Source of the DNA: Spirochaetota bacterium
Lineage (GTDB): Bacteria; Spirochaetota; Spirochaetia; B11-G9
DNA: 38,235 nt
Direction: 5' to 3'
NCBI GenBank assembly: GCA_003641695.1
Contig: QNBL01000001.1
Location: forward strand, 1 to 38,235
The notes under the pieces were generated by a model, which searched no databases, was not told the origin of the DNA, and saw only the letters and a program-made list of their open reading frames with translations. The translations under genes were made by a program, and so were the position numbers. This document shows, one piece after another, positions 16,291-24,774 of this stretch; the stretch's first letter is position 1; every line of letters starts with the position of its first letter.

Positions 16291-18327
16291 ATGGGAAGTA
16301 TAGATCTACCGAAAAGTCCGATGGTATTTCATCCGGAAAAAAGAAGTGCGGTGGGTTCTCGAAACTCCCTTGCCCAGGAGAGTAGAGATCAGCAAGCCGA
16401 GGTCGACAATCTTTTAGCAGAAGAAGTCGACAAAGTTATGAACCATGTAAACGCAAAACTGCCTAAGGAAGTTCTTGAAAATATTGAGATTATGGGTGGT
16501 TTGAAGGAAAAAGTTTATAACTATTTTAATCAGAACTATCAGAACATGTTTAACCGTTACATTGTTACTGCAGAAGATGAAATGGTTAAAAAGGTACGTG
16601 ACTTCATTGACCGGGAGGAAATGAAAGTTCTTACCAGGTATACCCCAAAAGAGATCTCAAAGCTCTTGGATGAAGTAGGGGGCATGGACAGGTTCAACAC
16701 GGGCGAGATTGAGAAATCAATCGTTAATATGTATGGACATCTGCAGGGACATATTCAGAGGGGAGTAAACGATCTTGAGAACCTTACGAACTCACTTCTA
16801 CGGCAGAAAACCGATGTGGGAGCTTTTATACGCGGTGAGAATGCCTATTCTGTCGTCAAGTGTGCTTTTAAGGATAACCTTAAAAAGCCCAAAACGGTTA
16901 CAGAAGTCAAGTTATCGGTTAATATTCTTGATTCAGAACTGATCAGCCCTATATTCCACTATCAGGTAACTGTTGAGTATCTGATTAAGGACCTTATAGC
17001 CAAGAATATTATCGATGTTATTGACCGGGATATCGAGAGACTTAAAGACGAAAGAATTGATGAGGGGCTTGAAGAGCTCAATGACAGCGAAATTATCTTT
17101 GAAAAGATGAAAAGAGTTGAGAATTATACCTCCGATGATGTTGAAAGTCCAAAATCCAACCGGTATCACTATATGGCAAAGAGCCTTATGTCCCGATTGG
17201 AAGGGCTCCGCGCAGAAATAGATCCTGAGGAATTCGACCAGCTCAACATAAGAGAAAATCTTAAAAAGATAGTTGATCTGGAAAATATAAGGAACAGGGG
17301 TTACAATACCGCAATCAACTCAATCACCTCTATTCTTGATACCTCAAAAATGGGTTATCAATACATTGAGAACCTTAAAAATGCGAGAGAGCTTATAATC
17401 AGAGAGTATGAAGAAACTGACGCAAACATTCTTCCTGATGAGAGATACTCCATTAAAATGAAATACTATGATAACGCACAACTGATTGAGGAACGTAAAG
17501 CCTACGATGTTCAGGTTACCTCATTCGAGCAGGAAATACAGCACCTGTGGGATGTTCTTGAAGTCGTATACGAAGACAGTAAATTTTTTAAGCGTATTAC
17601 TGATTACGACGATCTGGCAAAGATCTACAGGAACAAGATTAGAAAGAGAATTAAACTTAAAACCGGAGACCCTGTTTATGAAGAACTGGATAAGGCATGG
17701 GACGAGATTTCCTTCGTAAGGGCTGCAGAAACCGATGTCGAGCAGAGAAACAGAACATACCTGTTTGAAAAGGACAAACTCAACAAAAAGCTTATCCTGA
17801 TGAAAGAAAAACTTCAGAAGATGTATGGATACAAGTATCCTATTCAGCGACGGGTTATCGAAGAAAGGCTTGAGTACCTGGAGCACGAGTACAAAAAGTT
17901 CGACTATATGATAAATCCCTATCATATTCAGCCCGGATTGCTTCTCGATGTGGATATTACTTCCATAAAGAGGAAAAAAGCTACTCTTGACGGTATGGCA
18001 AACGTACTGAACGAATTCCTCCATGGAGTATCCAAGGGATTTCAGGATGCTGCTTTTGCTTCATTCTCCAGAAGACGGTCTACCATCAGAGAGGATATTG
18101 ATCAGCATTTTGCAACAGATGTAGAAATGCTGGAAAATCCTGAAGGGAATATGGATGACAGTAAGGGACAGAAATATATTGATATGCTTAACAATCCCGA
18201 ATCTGCTACAACAATCAACAAGGTTTCAACAAAGAAACCCGCCAAAAAGAAAGGTGTTGTTGATTCAACTAAAAAGTCAAAACGGGGAAGGCCCAAGAAA
18301 AAGGGTGGATCTCTGAGATCATTGTAA
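16291..18327 (+). CDS. cfpA: Cytoplasmic filament protein A
   Basis: 678 residues from the ATG at 16291, chosen because AAGGAGAG lies directly upstream; the in-frame start at 16240 has no ribosome site. The N-terminus MGSIDLPKSPMVFHPEKR and the length match my memory of Treponema CfpA, the protein of the cytoplasmic filament ribbon that runs beneath the inner membrane and affects cell division and chromosome segregation in T. denticola. The protein is highly charged and mostly helical, with long coiled-coil-type stretches (for example 'VEQRNRTYLFEKDKLNKKL') and no signal or membrane segment. The last about 50 residues are very basic (KKPAKKKG) and contain KRGRPKKK at 664-671, an AT-hook-like core. 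It is expected to be abundant. It is followed by a hairpin terminator and then a gene with a similar basic stretch. Confidence 0.88.
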   Translation: MGSIDLPKSPMVFHPEKRSAVGSRNSLAQESRDQQAEVDNLLAEEVDKVMNHVNAKLPKEVLENIEIMGGLKEKVYNYFNQNYQNMFNRYIVTAEDEMVKKVRDFIDREEMKVLTRYTPKEISKLLDEVGGMDRFNTGEIEKSIVNMYGHLQGHIQRGVNDLENLTNSLLRQKTDVGAFIRGENAYSVVKCAFKDNLKKPKTVTEVKLSVNILDSELISPIFHYQVTVEYLIKDLIAKNIIDVIDRDIERLKDERIDEGLEELNDSEIIFEKMKRVENYTSDDVESPKSNRYHYMAKSLMSRLEGLRAEIDPEEFDQLNIRENLKKIVDLENIRNRGYNTAINSITSILDTSKMGYQYIENLKNARELIIREYEETDANILPDERYSIKMKYYDNAQLIEERKAYDVQVTSFEQEIQHLWDVLEVVYEDSKFFKRITDYDDLAKIYRNKIRKRIKLKTGDPVYEELDKAWDEISFVRAAETDVEQRNRTYLFEKDKLNKKLILMKEKLQKMYGYKYPIQRRVIEERLEYLEHEYKKFDYMINPYHIQPGLLLDVDITSIKRKKATLDGMANVLNEFLHGVSKGFQDAAFASFSRRRSTIREDIDQHFATDVEMLENPEGNMDDSKGQKYIDMLNNPESATTINKVSTKKPAKKKGVVDSTKKSKRGRPKKKGGSLRSL

Positions 18328-18342
18328 GTATAGACCTACAGG

Positions 18343-18372
18343 CAAAAACATCGTCATACGGCGATGTTTTTG
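18343..18372 (+). terminator. Hairpin terminator/attenuator after cfpA
   Basis: CAAAAACATCG (18343-18353) and CGATGTTTTTG (18362-18372) are perfect inverted copies around an 8 nt loop, followed by TCATTTT. It lies 15 bp after the cfpA stop and ends 19 bp before the next ATG, so it probably limits cfpA read-through into the two downstream genes. Confidence 0.7.
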
Positions 18373-18391
18373 TCATTTTATGGAGCGGATT

Positions 18392-19411
18392 ATGGATGAA
18401 AGTTATTTTTACGATTTCGAAAAGTTATCAACAAAAGAAGGATTTAACAAATCGCTCGCACATTTTCAGGGTATTGCTGACATAATTGGCGATTTTGAGG
18501 ACTATTACAATCTTGCCGATGTAATAAATGAACTTCTTCTTAAAAAAGAAATGCAGCAGAATCAGATCCTTCCGGCTGTATATGCACTTTTAGTTGATAA
18601 ATATTCTTATTTTTCATTATCTCTTAATCTTAAGAAAACACTGAATGATTTTGCTCCTCTTTACGAAACAGTTAAAAAGTGGAAGGGAGTTGATGTCGTT
18701 ATACTGTATCATCATCCTGATCTCGGCCCGACACTCATCAATCCGAAAAACAAGAAGCATTTTGAATTCATCAATAATTTTAAGAGCAATGAATTGGTTA
18801 CAATCTATACCGGGATGTTCGCTGATCCTGACAAGAATAAAATAAGAGAAAAAGCAGCTCTGGCCATAAGTAAATATTTTGAAGGATTAAAAATCACTTC
18901 CAACGATAAGTTTTTGCAAGGAAAATATTCATTCAAGTCTATGTCTGCAGAAGCACCTGCTGTAAAGAAAAAGTCTCCGGGTAGAAAGAAGGCAGTAAAA
19001 ACTGCGGTAAAGAGTACCGCCAAGAAGGAGGCGGTAAAACCTGAAAATCCTCCTCAGAAACCTGAATCTACAGCTGTTGGCGGAAGGATGACTCCTCTTT
19101 ATTCAGTTCCCGTAACAAACGAGCTTTTCCACAACGGAAATGTAGAAGCCTGGAAAAAGATTATTCAGAGTTACAATACAAAACATCCCGAACTTGAAGT
19201 TTATATCTACTACGACGGAGAGCGGATTCACGATATTCATTCTCTTTTTAAATGGGGCAAGGTTAAACATGGAAGCACAATACTTTTTGCAGTGAAGGGT
19301 GAGAATATCAAAGATGTTGCAAAACTTCAAAGATATTTCAGGCAGGGAGCAAGCCCCATGTTTGAATCATTTCTTAAGTTTCCTGTCAATAAAATTCTCA
19401 ATCTATTTTAG
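18392..19411 (+). CDS. Unrecognised protein with lysine/alanine-rich basic linker
   Basis: 339 residues from the ATG at 18392, preceded by GGAG 6 nt upstream; the ATG at 18380 sits against the terminator hairpin with no ribosome site. No known family was recognised. The N-terminal part (about 1-185) is helical and acidic/aromatic (DESYFYDFEKL, DVVILYHHPDLGPTLINPKN). Residues about 187-230 are a disordered histone-H1-like linker of K, A and P (KKKSPGRKKAVKTAVKST). The C-terminal part (about 232-339) looks like a compact mixed fold (VYIYYDGERIHDIHSLFKWG, FRQGASPMFESFLKF). There is no signal peptide. It lies between cfpA and the PPDK-like gene, 27 bp before the latter. The shared basic stretch with the CfpA tail suggests a common partner, perhaps DNA or an acidic protein, but this is a guess. 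Confidence 0.75.
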   Translation: MDESYFYDFEKLSTKEGFNKSLAHFQGIADIIGDFEDYYNLADVINELLLKKEMQQNQILPAVYALLVDKYSYFSLSLNLKKTLNDFAPLYETVKKWKGVDVVILYHHPDLGPTLINPKNKKHFEFINNFKSNELVTIYTGMFADPDKNKIREKAALAISKYFEGLKITSNDKFLQGKYSFKSMSAEAPAVKKKSPGRKKAVKTAVKSTAKKEAVKPENPPQKPESTAVGGRMTPLYSVPVTNELFHNGNVEAWKKIIQSYNTKHPELEVYIYYDGERIHDIHSLFKWGKVKHGSTILFAVKGENIKDVAKLQRYFRQGASPMFESFLKFPVNKILNLF

Positions 19412-19438
19412 AAAAGTAATCTAATCCTGGAGGAGATC

Positions 19439-22075
19439 ATGAAAAAAAATATACATTTTTTCAGCAGCAATTCTTATGTAAAAAACAAAAAAAAATGGGA
19501 TAGCTTTGGTCTCAGAGGTAAAGAGGCTATGGAATTCGCTGGAATGTCTCTTCCAATTTTACCCGGGTTTATCATTGATGCCGAAATTTCTGCACATCTC
19601 GCCGATGAGGATATATCAAAAAACATAAAGCCTTACCTGAAAAAGTGTGAGGAAATAACAGGAAAGATTTTCAATGATGAGAAAGAACCGCTTCTTGTTA
19701 AAGTTGTAATCAGCCCCAATCTTGCCATTATGAACTATCCGGCTCTGCATAATTTCGGATTAACCGAAAAAACACTGAAGGGTTTCAACAAATATGTCGG
19801 TAATGAGTTCGGGTATCATGAAATACTCTTTCAGATTAGAGGTGCTCTCCAGATCGAAAAGAGGATTGCCGAACTTGAAGACAGAAAAAAAGAGCTTGCT
19901 ATTTTTGATAAAAGCCTTGCTGAACTGGAAAAAGAGCTTGCCAAAAATAATAGTCTGAAAAAACTAGAAGATCTGTATGAAAGATTCAAGAAATATATGC
20001 CGGACGATTTCTTTGAGGATGCTTATGTCCAGCTGGAAACATTTCTTAAACGGGTTAGCCATATGCTTCTTCTGGACGATCTCGACGATGATGATGCCGC
20101 CATTCTCATACAGCCCATGGTTTACGGAAACTACGGCAAGGACAGTGGGGCCGGCTACTTTTTTACCAGGGATATAATTACCGGTGAAAAAAAACTTTCA
20201 GGCTTCTTTGCTCAGAACCGTTTTAACGAAACTGAAACAACCTCCATGGATATAAACAAGATAAAGCCGAAGTTCCTTAAAGAACTTGAAAAGATTGCAA
20301 GAGCCGTAGAAGAACATTTCAAAGAGATCCGTTCCATTCACTATACGATAGAAAACGGACGTGTCTGGCTTATTGATCAAAGATCTGTAATGACAAAATC
20401 AACAAGATCCGATGTAAAAATCCTTCTTGATTTGTACAGCAGGAAAATTATTGATAAAGAATTCCTTATTAATGCCATAAAGCCTGAACAGCTGAATGAA
20501 ATTCTGCATCCCGTAATCGATAGAGCATCGACCAAGGGTTTTGAAAAAGCATCAGGCGGTATCGCTGGTGCTCCCGGAGCTGCCATAGGTCAATTATACT
20601 TCTCTACAGAATCTCTTCTTGATGCCTATAAGATTGCTCAGCAGAAAGGTCTTGATTCAAGAATGATTCTTTGTATGCCCTCTACCTTTGCAGAAGATGT
20701 TAAAGCTATTGAAGTATCAACAGGAGTTCTATCTGGAGAAGGGGGGTATGCAGCTCATGCTTCTGTTGTTGCCAGACAGTATGGGAAGGTTTCCCTCGTA
20801 CACGACGGATTGAAGTTCAACGGCAAAAAGGTAACGCTGAACGGAAAAACAATTAAAGAGGGCCAGATTGTAACCCTCAATGTTCCCCATTTTGGAGAAC
20901 CTGAAATTTTCTTCGGAGAGACTAAACTCATTGAACCTGATCCGAAAGAATCCGGGCTTCTGGATTTTATAAACATTATAAAAAGTGAACTTAAAGATTT
21001 TAGAGTCAGAGTTAATGCCGATAAACCCAGAGATGCTGAGCTTGCAGTAAAATTCGGGGCTGACGGAATTGGACTGTGCAGAACGGAACATATGTTTTTC
21101 GATGAAAAAAGGATTAATGTCTTCAGGCAGATGATTATATCCGATGATCCGAAAGAAAGAGCCAAGGTCTTAAAAAGATTAAAGACAATGCAGAAAAGTG
21201 ATTTTTACAAGCTTTTTAAAATTATGGAAGGTAAAGAGGTTACAATCAGACTTCTTGATGCCCCGCTTCATGAATTTCTTCCCCATAACAAAGATGAACT
21301 TAAAAAGTTCCTTGATTTTATGAAAAACGGCAAAGGCGGGAAAACCATTACCGAGGCCAGAGTTTTGGAGCTTATGGAAAACCTGAAGGAATTCAATCCA
21401 ATGCTCGGGCACCGCGGCTGCCGTATTGCTGTATCGTATCCTGAAATCTACGAAATGCAGATGGAGGCCATATTTGAAGCGGTCTATCAACTTAAAAGTG
21501 AAAAGGTTGATGTAAGACCGGAAATAATGATTCCTCTCATTATGAACGAATCTGAACTTAAACTTATAATATTCGGTAAAAAAATCGAGGGTTCCACATA
21601 TAGTGGTCTGCTCAAAACCGAAGAGGACCTAAGAGCCAGATTAAAAGCAAAATCTGTAAAGTACAAGTTCGGAACAATGATTGAACTTCCAGTTGCAGCT
21701 TTGGGTGCCGGAGAGATAGCCAAATATGCTCAGTTTTTCTCATTTGGAACCAATGATCTGACTCAGACGACTATAGGCCTTTCCAGGGATGACTACACTT
21801 CGTTCATGCCTGATTATACTCTGTATGACATTATTGACGGTAATCCTTTTATCAAACTGAACAAGTATGTGAAAGAACTTATAACCACTGCTGTAAGAAG
21901 GGGGAAAATGACCAGACCTGAACTAAAAAAAGGACTCTGCGGGGAACATGGAGCTGTACCTGAAAATATAAAATTCTGTATGAAAGCAGGACTCGATTAC
22001 GTTTCATGTTCCGTATATTCAGTTCCGATTGCCTTACTTTCTGTTGTTCAAAATACAATTAACGAACAAAAGTAA
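19439..22075 (+). CDS. Pyruvate, phosphate dikinase-family protein with divergent N-terminal ATP domain
   Basis: 878 residues, the normal PPDK length. The swivelling His domain carries GEGGYAAHASVVARQYGK with His440 in the phospho-acceptor position. The PEP/pyruvate barrel is well kept: ADGIGLCRTEHMFF, IRLLDAPLHEFLP, MLGHRGCRIAVSYPEIY, FSFGTNDLTQTTIGLSRDD, GLCGEHGAVPENI and DYVSCSVYSVP with Cys857. The N-terminal nucleotide-binding half is divergent: the usual VRSGA..SMPGMMDT segment is replaced by VKVVISPNLAIMNYPALHNF, and a charged coiled coil (about 140-172) is present. Classical PPDK interconverts pyruvate, ATP and Pi with PEP, AMP and PPi. With this N-terminus the ATP half-reaction may be lost or altered. 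GGAGGAG 5 nt before the ATG is a strong ribosome site. T. pallidum has a ppdK gene near cfpA, by memory tp0746. Confidence 0.85.
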   Translation: MKKNIHFFSSNSYVKNKKKWDSFGLRGKEAMEFAGMSLPILPGFIIDAEISAHLADEDISKNIKPYLKKCEEITGKIFNDEKEPLLVKVVISPNLAIMNYPALHNFGLTEKTLKGFNKYVGNEFGYHEILFQIRGALQIEKRIAELEDRKKELAIFDKSLAELEKELAKNNSLKKLEDLYERFKKYMPDDFFEDAYVQLETFLKRVSHMLLLDDLDDDDAAILIQPMVYGNYGKDSGAGYFFTRDIITGEKKLSGFFAQNRFNETETTSMDINKIKPKFLKELEKIARAVEEHFKEIRSIHYTIENGRVWLIDQRSVMTKSTRSDVKILLDLYSRKIIDKEFLINAIKPEQLNEILHPVIDRASTKGFEKASGGIAGAPGAAIGQLYFSTESLLDAYKIAQQKGLDSRMILCMPSTFAEDVKAIEVSTGVLSGEGGYAAHASVVARQYGKVSLVHDGLKFNGKKVTLNGKTIKEGQIVTLNVPHFGEPEIFFGETKLIEPDPKESGLLDFINIIKSELKDFRVRVNADKPRDAELAVKFGADGIGLCRTEHMFFDEKRINVFRQMIISDDPKERAKVLKRLKTMQKSDFYKLFKIMEGKEVTIRLLDAPLHEFLPHNKDELKKFLDFMKNGKGGKTITEARVLELMENLKEFNPMLGHRGCRIAVSYPEIYEMQMEAIFEAVYQLKSEKVDVRPEIMIPLIMNESELKLIIFGKKIEGSTYSGLLKTEEDLRARLKAKSVKYKFGTMIELPVAALGAGEIAKYAQFFSFGTNDLTQTTIGLSRDDYTSFMPDYTLYDIIDGNPFIKLNKYVKELITTAVRRGKMTRPELKKGLCGEHGAVPENIKFCMKAGLDYVSCSVYSVPIALLSVVQNTINEQK

Positions 22076-22125
22076 ACATTCCTGGCTTATAACCGGGTTT
22101 GGTCGCTTCGCCGGGCGCACAAACA

Positions 22126-22160
22126 AAAAAGGAGAAGTTCTTTATGAACTTCTCCTTTTT
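22126..22160. terminator. Strong bidirectional intrinsic terminator
   Basis: AAAAAGGAGAAGTTC (22126-22140), a loop of TTTAT, and GAACTTCTCCTTTTT (22146-22160) form a perfect 15 bp stem with an A tract on one side and a T tract on the other. It lies between the convergent PPDK-like gene and the 181-residue gene and should serve both strands. Confidence 0.9.
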
Positions 22161-22184
22161 AATACCCCTTTTCAGTTAACTCTT

Positions 22185-22730
22185 CTACCAGATACTGAAG
22201 CTTTTTACTACTTCCAGTATTTTTTCTCCAGCTTTTTTTGCATCTGATTTGGGGACACCGGCTTCTTTGCTTAAAGTTTCAACAAAAAAATAGTTAAGAT
22301 TTTCGAAGATGTCATCTCTATTATAAAAGATCAGTGAAAAGTTAACACCTGTCGGTCTAAGGATCGTGAATGATGAATATGTTATTACAGGTTTCTTACT
22401 GATCATTACCCTTGTTTGATTAGATGCGGTTACAATTTCAAGTTCAGAAAATCTATGGGGAATTAAATGTTCTGTATCCCTTCTAAAAGGTTCAATATAT
22501 TTCTTGGAATATATTGCCGGTTCAGATAAAATAAAAACCTTGTTGCCGTCGGTTTGAAAAGTAAGACCCTCTTTTGTTAAATATATTGTTTTGACCCCGT
22601 TGTATGCAACAATCTCATACTTGGAGTACTTACTCCGGGTATTAAAAAATGATGAAACTATGTATCCCCCGTCCCTTGGAAGTTTATCCTCATTATATGC
22701 CTGGAAAAGATCCAACGCTTTAACATCCAT
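22185..22730 (-). CDS. Unrecognised 181-residue cytosolic protein
   Basis: The ATG at 22730 is chosen because AGGAGG lies 7 nt upstream; an in-frame ATG at 22751 would place that site inside the gene. The protein (MDVKALDLFQAYNEDKLPRD...) has no signal peptide or membrane helix. It is a mixed alpha/beta sequence with repeated strand-like pieces (YEIVAYNGVKTIYLTKEGLTF, ITYSSFTILRPTGVNFSLIFYN) and ends in a helix. No family was recognised. It is transcribed away from the TPR gene end, with its own promoter at 22751-22780, and toward the bidirectional terminator. Function unknown. Confidence 0.7.
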   Translation of the reverse strand: MDVKALDLFQAYNEDKLPRDGGYIVSSFFNTRSKYSKYEIVAYNGVKTIYLTKEGLTFQTDGNKVFILSEPAIYSKKYIEPFRRDTEHLIPHRFSELEIVTASNQTRVMISKKPVITYSSFTILRPTGVNFSLIFYNRDDIFENLNYFFVETLSKEAGVPKSDAKKAGEKILEVVKSFSIW

Positions 22731-22750
22731 AACACATCCTCCTATAAACA

Positions 22751-22780
22751 ATTATATGTAAAAAAAGTATAAAATAGCAA
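22751..22780 (-). promoter_or_regulatory. Candidate promoter for the 181-residue gene
   Basis: On the minus strand TTGCTA lies at 22780-22775, with an 18 bp spacer and a perfect TATAAT at 22756-22751. It sits in the 55 bp gap after the TPR gene, and the AGGAGG ribosome site follows at once. Confidence 0.5.
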
Positions 22781-22785
22781 GAAAA

Positions 22786-24657
22786 TTATTTTTTTCTTTT
22801 TTCGGCTTCCGTTAAGAATCTCTCAGCAAAATCTTCCAACCCCTGTTCTTTGTACAGCATTCCAAGGTTTTTATATGATCTCCAGTCCTGGGGGAATTTG
22901 CTTATATTCTCTCTGAAGAGAGCAGCAGCTTTTTCGAGATTCCCTGATCTGTAGAGAAGAACCCCCAGGATAAGAAATAAACTACTTTCAGGTTTCTTTC
23001 TGAATCTCAGTGCGCTTTCAAGAAGCTCAATGCTTTTATCAATTTCACCGTTCTTTTCCTTGCAGTATATCAGAGCCTTGAGATAAATCGTGTTTTCCGG
23101 ATCGTCCCGTAACAAGCTGCGGTACAGGATAACAGCATTATTAAAATCACCGGTTAGGCGGTAGCTGTTTGCAAGAATCCTGGTTATTTTTATGCTTTTT
23201 GTGTACCCCAAAGCTCTTTCCGATTCCCGAATAACACGTTTGAACTTCTTTTTTTTGTATAGCAGCAGAATATAATCTTTAAGCATTCTCATATCAAAAT
23301 ATCCGGCTGAAAAGAAATTGTCATAAGCTTTTAAAAGCTTATTATCTTCACCGGTTTTCTTATATGTTTCAATAAAATCAACAAGCAGCTCGTAAGTCGG
23401 TCCCAGCAGTTTTTCAGCATTTACAAACCATTTTTCTGCAAGAGATTCCAGGCCGGAATTCAAGTATTCTTCCCCTAAAAATCTGAACAGAAAAGGGTCT
23501 TTGGGGTTGAGTCTTATTTGCTCCTGGAGCGCATTTATCGTAACTGATGAATCATAACCGAGTTTACAGTAAACCAGAGCAGTATAATATTCAGTGATTG
23601 GATCATCGGGGTTTATCTGTGAAAGTTTATAAAGTTCTTTCAGCATCTCTTCATACTCTTCAGTCTGCCAGAGGAGAAGAATATATCCATAGAGAATTTC
23701 TATTCTGGACCGGTCTATTTCAAAAGCACGTAAATAGTGGTTTTTTGCAAATGTAAACTGATTCATTACCCGGTAGGATTCCGCCATAATCAGATGCATG
23801 TCGAGATCTTTTCCATTTTTTTTAAGGGCTTCTCTTCCAAAAAAAATTGCTTCTTTATAATCCTTCTGATTAAAGTATTTTATCGAAAGAAATCTTTCTT
23901 CCTTTTTATTATCGATATCGTTTATATCTGTATAACCTTCAATGCTCAATTTACGGAGTTCCGATTCTGCTTCTTCCTTATGTCCTGTCTGATAGAGAAG
24001 CAGTGCCCGTCTTAGAAGGAGTAGTTCATCATCAGGAGAGAGTGCAATTGCCTTGTTGTAGTAATCCATGGCTTCATCAAGATTTCCAAGTTGTCGTTCG
24101 AGCATGCCGAGATAAACGTAGGGAATTACTTTGTCCTCACTATAACCTGTATAAAAAACAAACATATCTCTGGCAAGTAAAAGTTCTCCGAGATTAAACT
24201 TTCTGATGGCAGAAATGAGCAGACAGTTGAGGTAAATCTCAAAAACCCTTCTGTTCCCGGGAGATATCTCGACAGCTTCTCCGAGGTACTTTAATGCGGA
24301 TTCAAATCTCCTGAGTTTCATCAGGGCAAGGCCGAGGAATCCCCTGGCATGTGCAGACTCCGGGTAGAACTTTAATGATAACTTCAAGTGGGGAACAGCA
24401 TTCTTTACCAGTCCGGAGACCATATACGATCTTCCCATGAAAAAATGGCCGATTGCCGAATCCGGCTCTTTCTCGAGAAACATTCTTAAATAACGGATCG
24501 AGAGAGCGTAATGTCCCAAAGCATAGTAGCTTCTGCCGAGATACAGATATGCTTCAGGTATATCTTCTTTCCCTATAACTTCAAGAAGGATCTCAACCGC
24601 TTTTCTGTAATTTCTCTTTTTCCCGAAAGAAACTGCTTCCTGTATTTTTTTATTCAT
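22786..24657 (-). CDS. Large TPR-repeat protein
   Basis: 623 residues made almost wholly of tetratricopeptide-type repeats of about 34 residues, with the usual small/large residue spacing: AYLYLGRSYYALGHYALSIRY, GHFFMGRSYMVSGLVKNAV, ARGFLGLALMKLRRFESALKYL, and near the end SYKNLGMLYKEQGLEDFAERF. There is no signal peptide or membrane helix, so it is probably a cytosolic scaffold or assembly protein. TPR proteins bind other proteins and the partner cannot be read from sequence. The ATG at 24657 has no clear ribosome site. A promoter-like pair ends only 6 nt before it, so the mRNA may be leaderless. It is divergent from purA. Confidence 0.85.
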   Translation of the reverse strand: MNKKIQEAVSFGKKRNYRKAVEILLEVIGKEDIPEAYLYLGRSYYALGHYALSIRYLRMFLEKEPDSAIGHFFMGRSYMVSGLVKNAVPHLKLSLKFYPESAHARGFLGLALMKLRRFESALKYLGEAVEISPGNRRVFEIYLNCLLISAIRKFNLGELLLARDMFVFYTGYSEDKVIPYVYLGMLERQLGNLDEAMDYYNKAIALSPDDELLLLRRALLLYQTGHKEEAESELRKLSIEGYTDINDIDNKKEERFLSIKYFNQKDYKEAIFFGREALKKNGKDLDMHLIMAESYRVMNQFTFAKNHYLRAFEIDRSRIEILYGYILLLWQTEEYEEMLKELYKLSQINPDDPITEYYTALVYCKLGYDSSVTINALQEQIRLNPKDPFLFRFLGEEYLNSGLESLAEKWFVNAEKLLGPTYELLVDFIETYKKTGEDNKLLKAYDNFFSAGYFDMRMLKDYILLLYKKKKFKRVIRESERALGYTKSIKITRILANSYRLTGDFNNAVILYRSLLRDDPENTIYLKALIYCKEKNGEIDKSIELLESALRFRKKPESSLFLILGVLLYRSGNLEKAAALFRENISKFPQDWRSYKNLGMLYKEQGLEDFAERFLTEAEKRKK

Positions 24658-24663
24658 TGATTA

Positions 24664-24692
24664 ATTGTATCTCTAAAGGGCTATTTCAGCAA
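24664..24692 (-). promoter_or_regulatory. Candidate promoter for the TPR gene, close to its ATG
   Basis: On the minus strand TTGCTG is at 24692-24687, the spacer is 17 bp and TACAAT is at 24669-24664. The -10 ends 6 nt before the ATG, so the transcript would start at or next to the start codon. The -35 match is weak (3 of 6). Confidence 0.35.
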
Positions 24693-24710
24693 CAATGGAA
24701 CACTTATGCT

Positions 24711-24739
24711 TTGACAAATTATCCTTTATTTGCAATTAT
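24711..24739 (+). promoter_or_regulatory. Candidate promoter for the purA-guaA-MATE-nadE operon
   Basis: A perfect TTGACA lies at 24711-24716. The best -10 at 17 bp spacing is AATTAT (24734-24739) preceded by a TG; TATATA at 24737-24742 is an alternative with a 20 bp spacer. GGAG at 24764-24767 and the purA ATG at 24775 follow. Confidence 0.5.
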
Positions 24740-24774
24740 ATATTTCGAATCAAATTAATTTATGGAGATTTTGT

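Noticed and set aside
24730..24774. Longer purA start
   Set aside because: The extra residues precede the conserved N-terminus and overlap the promoter region; GGAG precedes the ATG at 24775.
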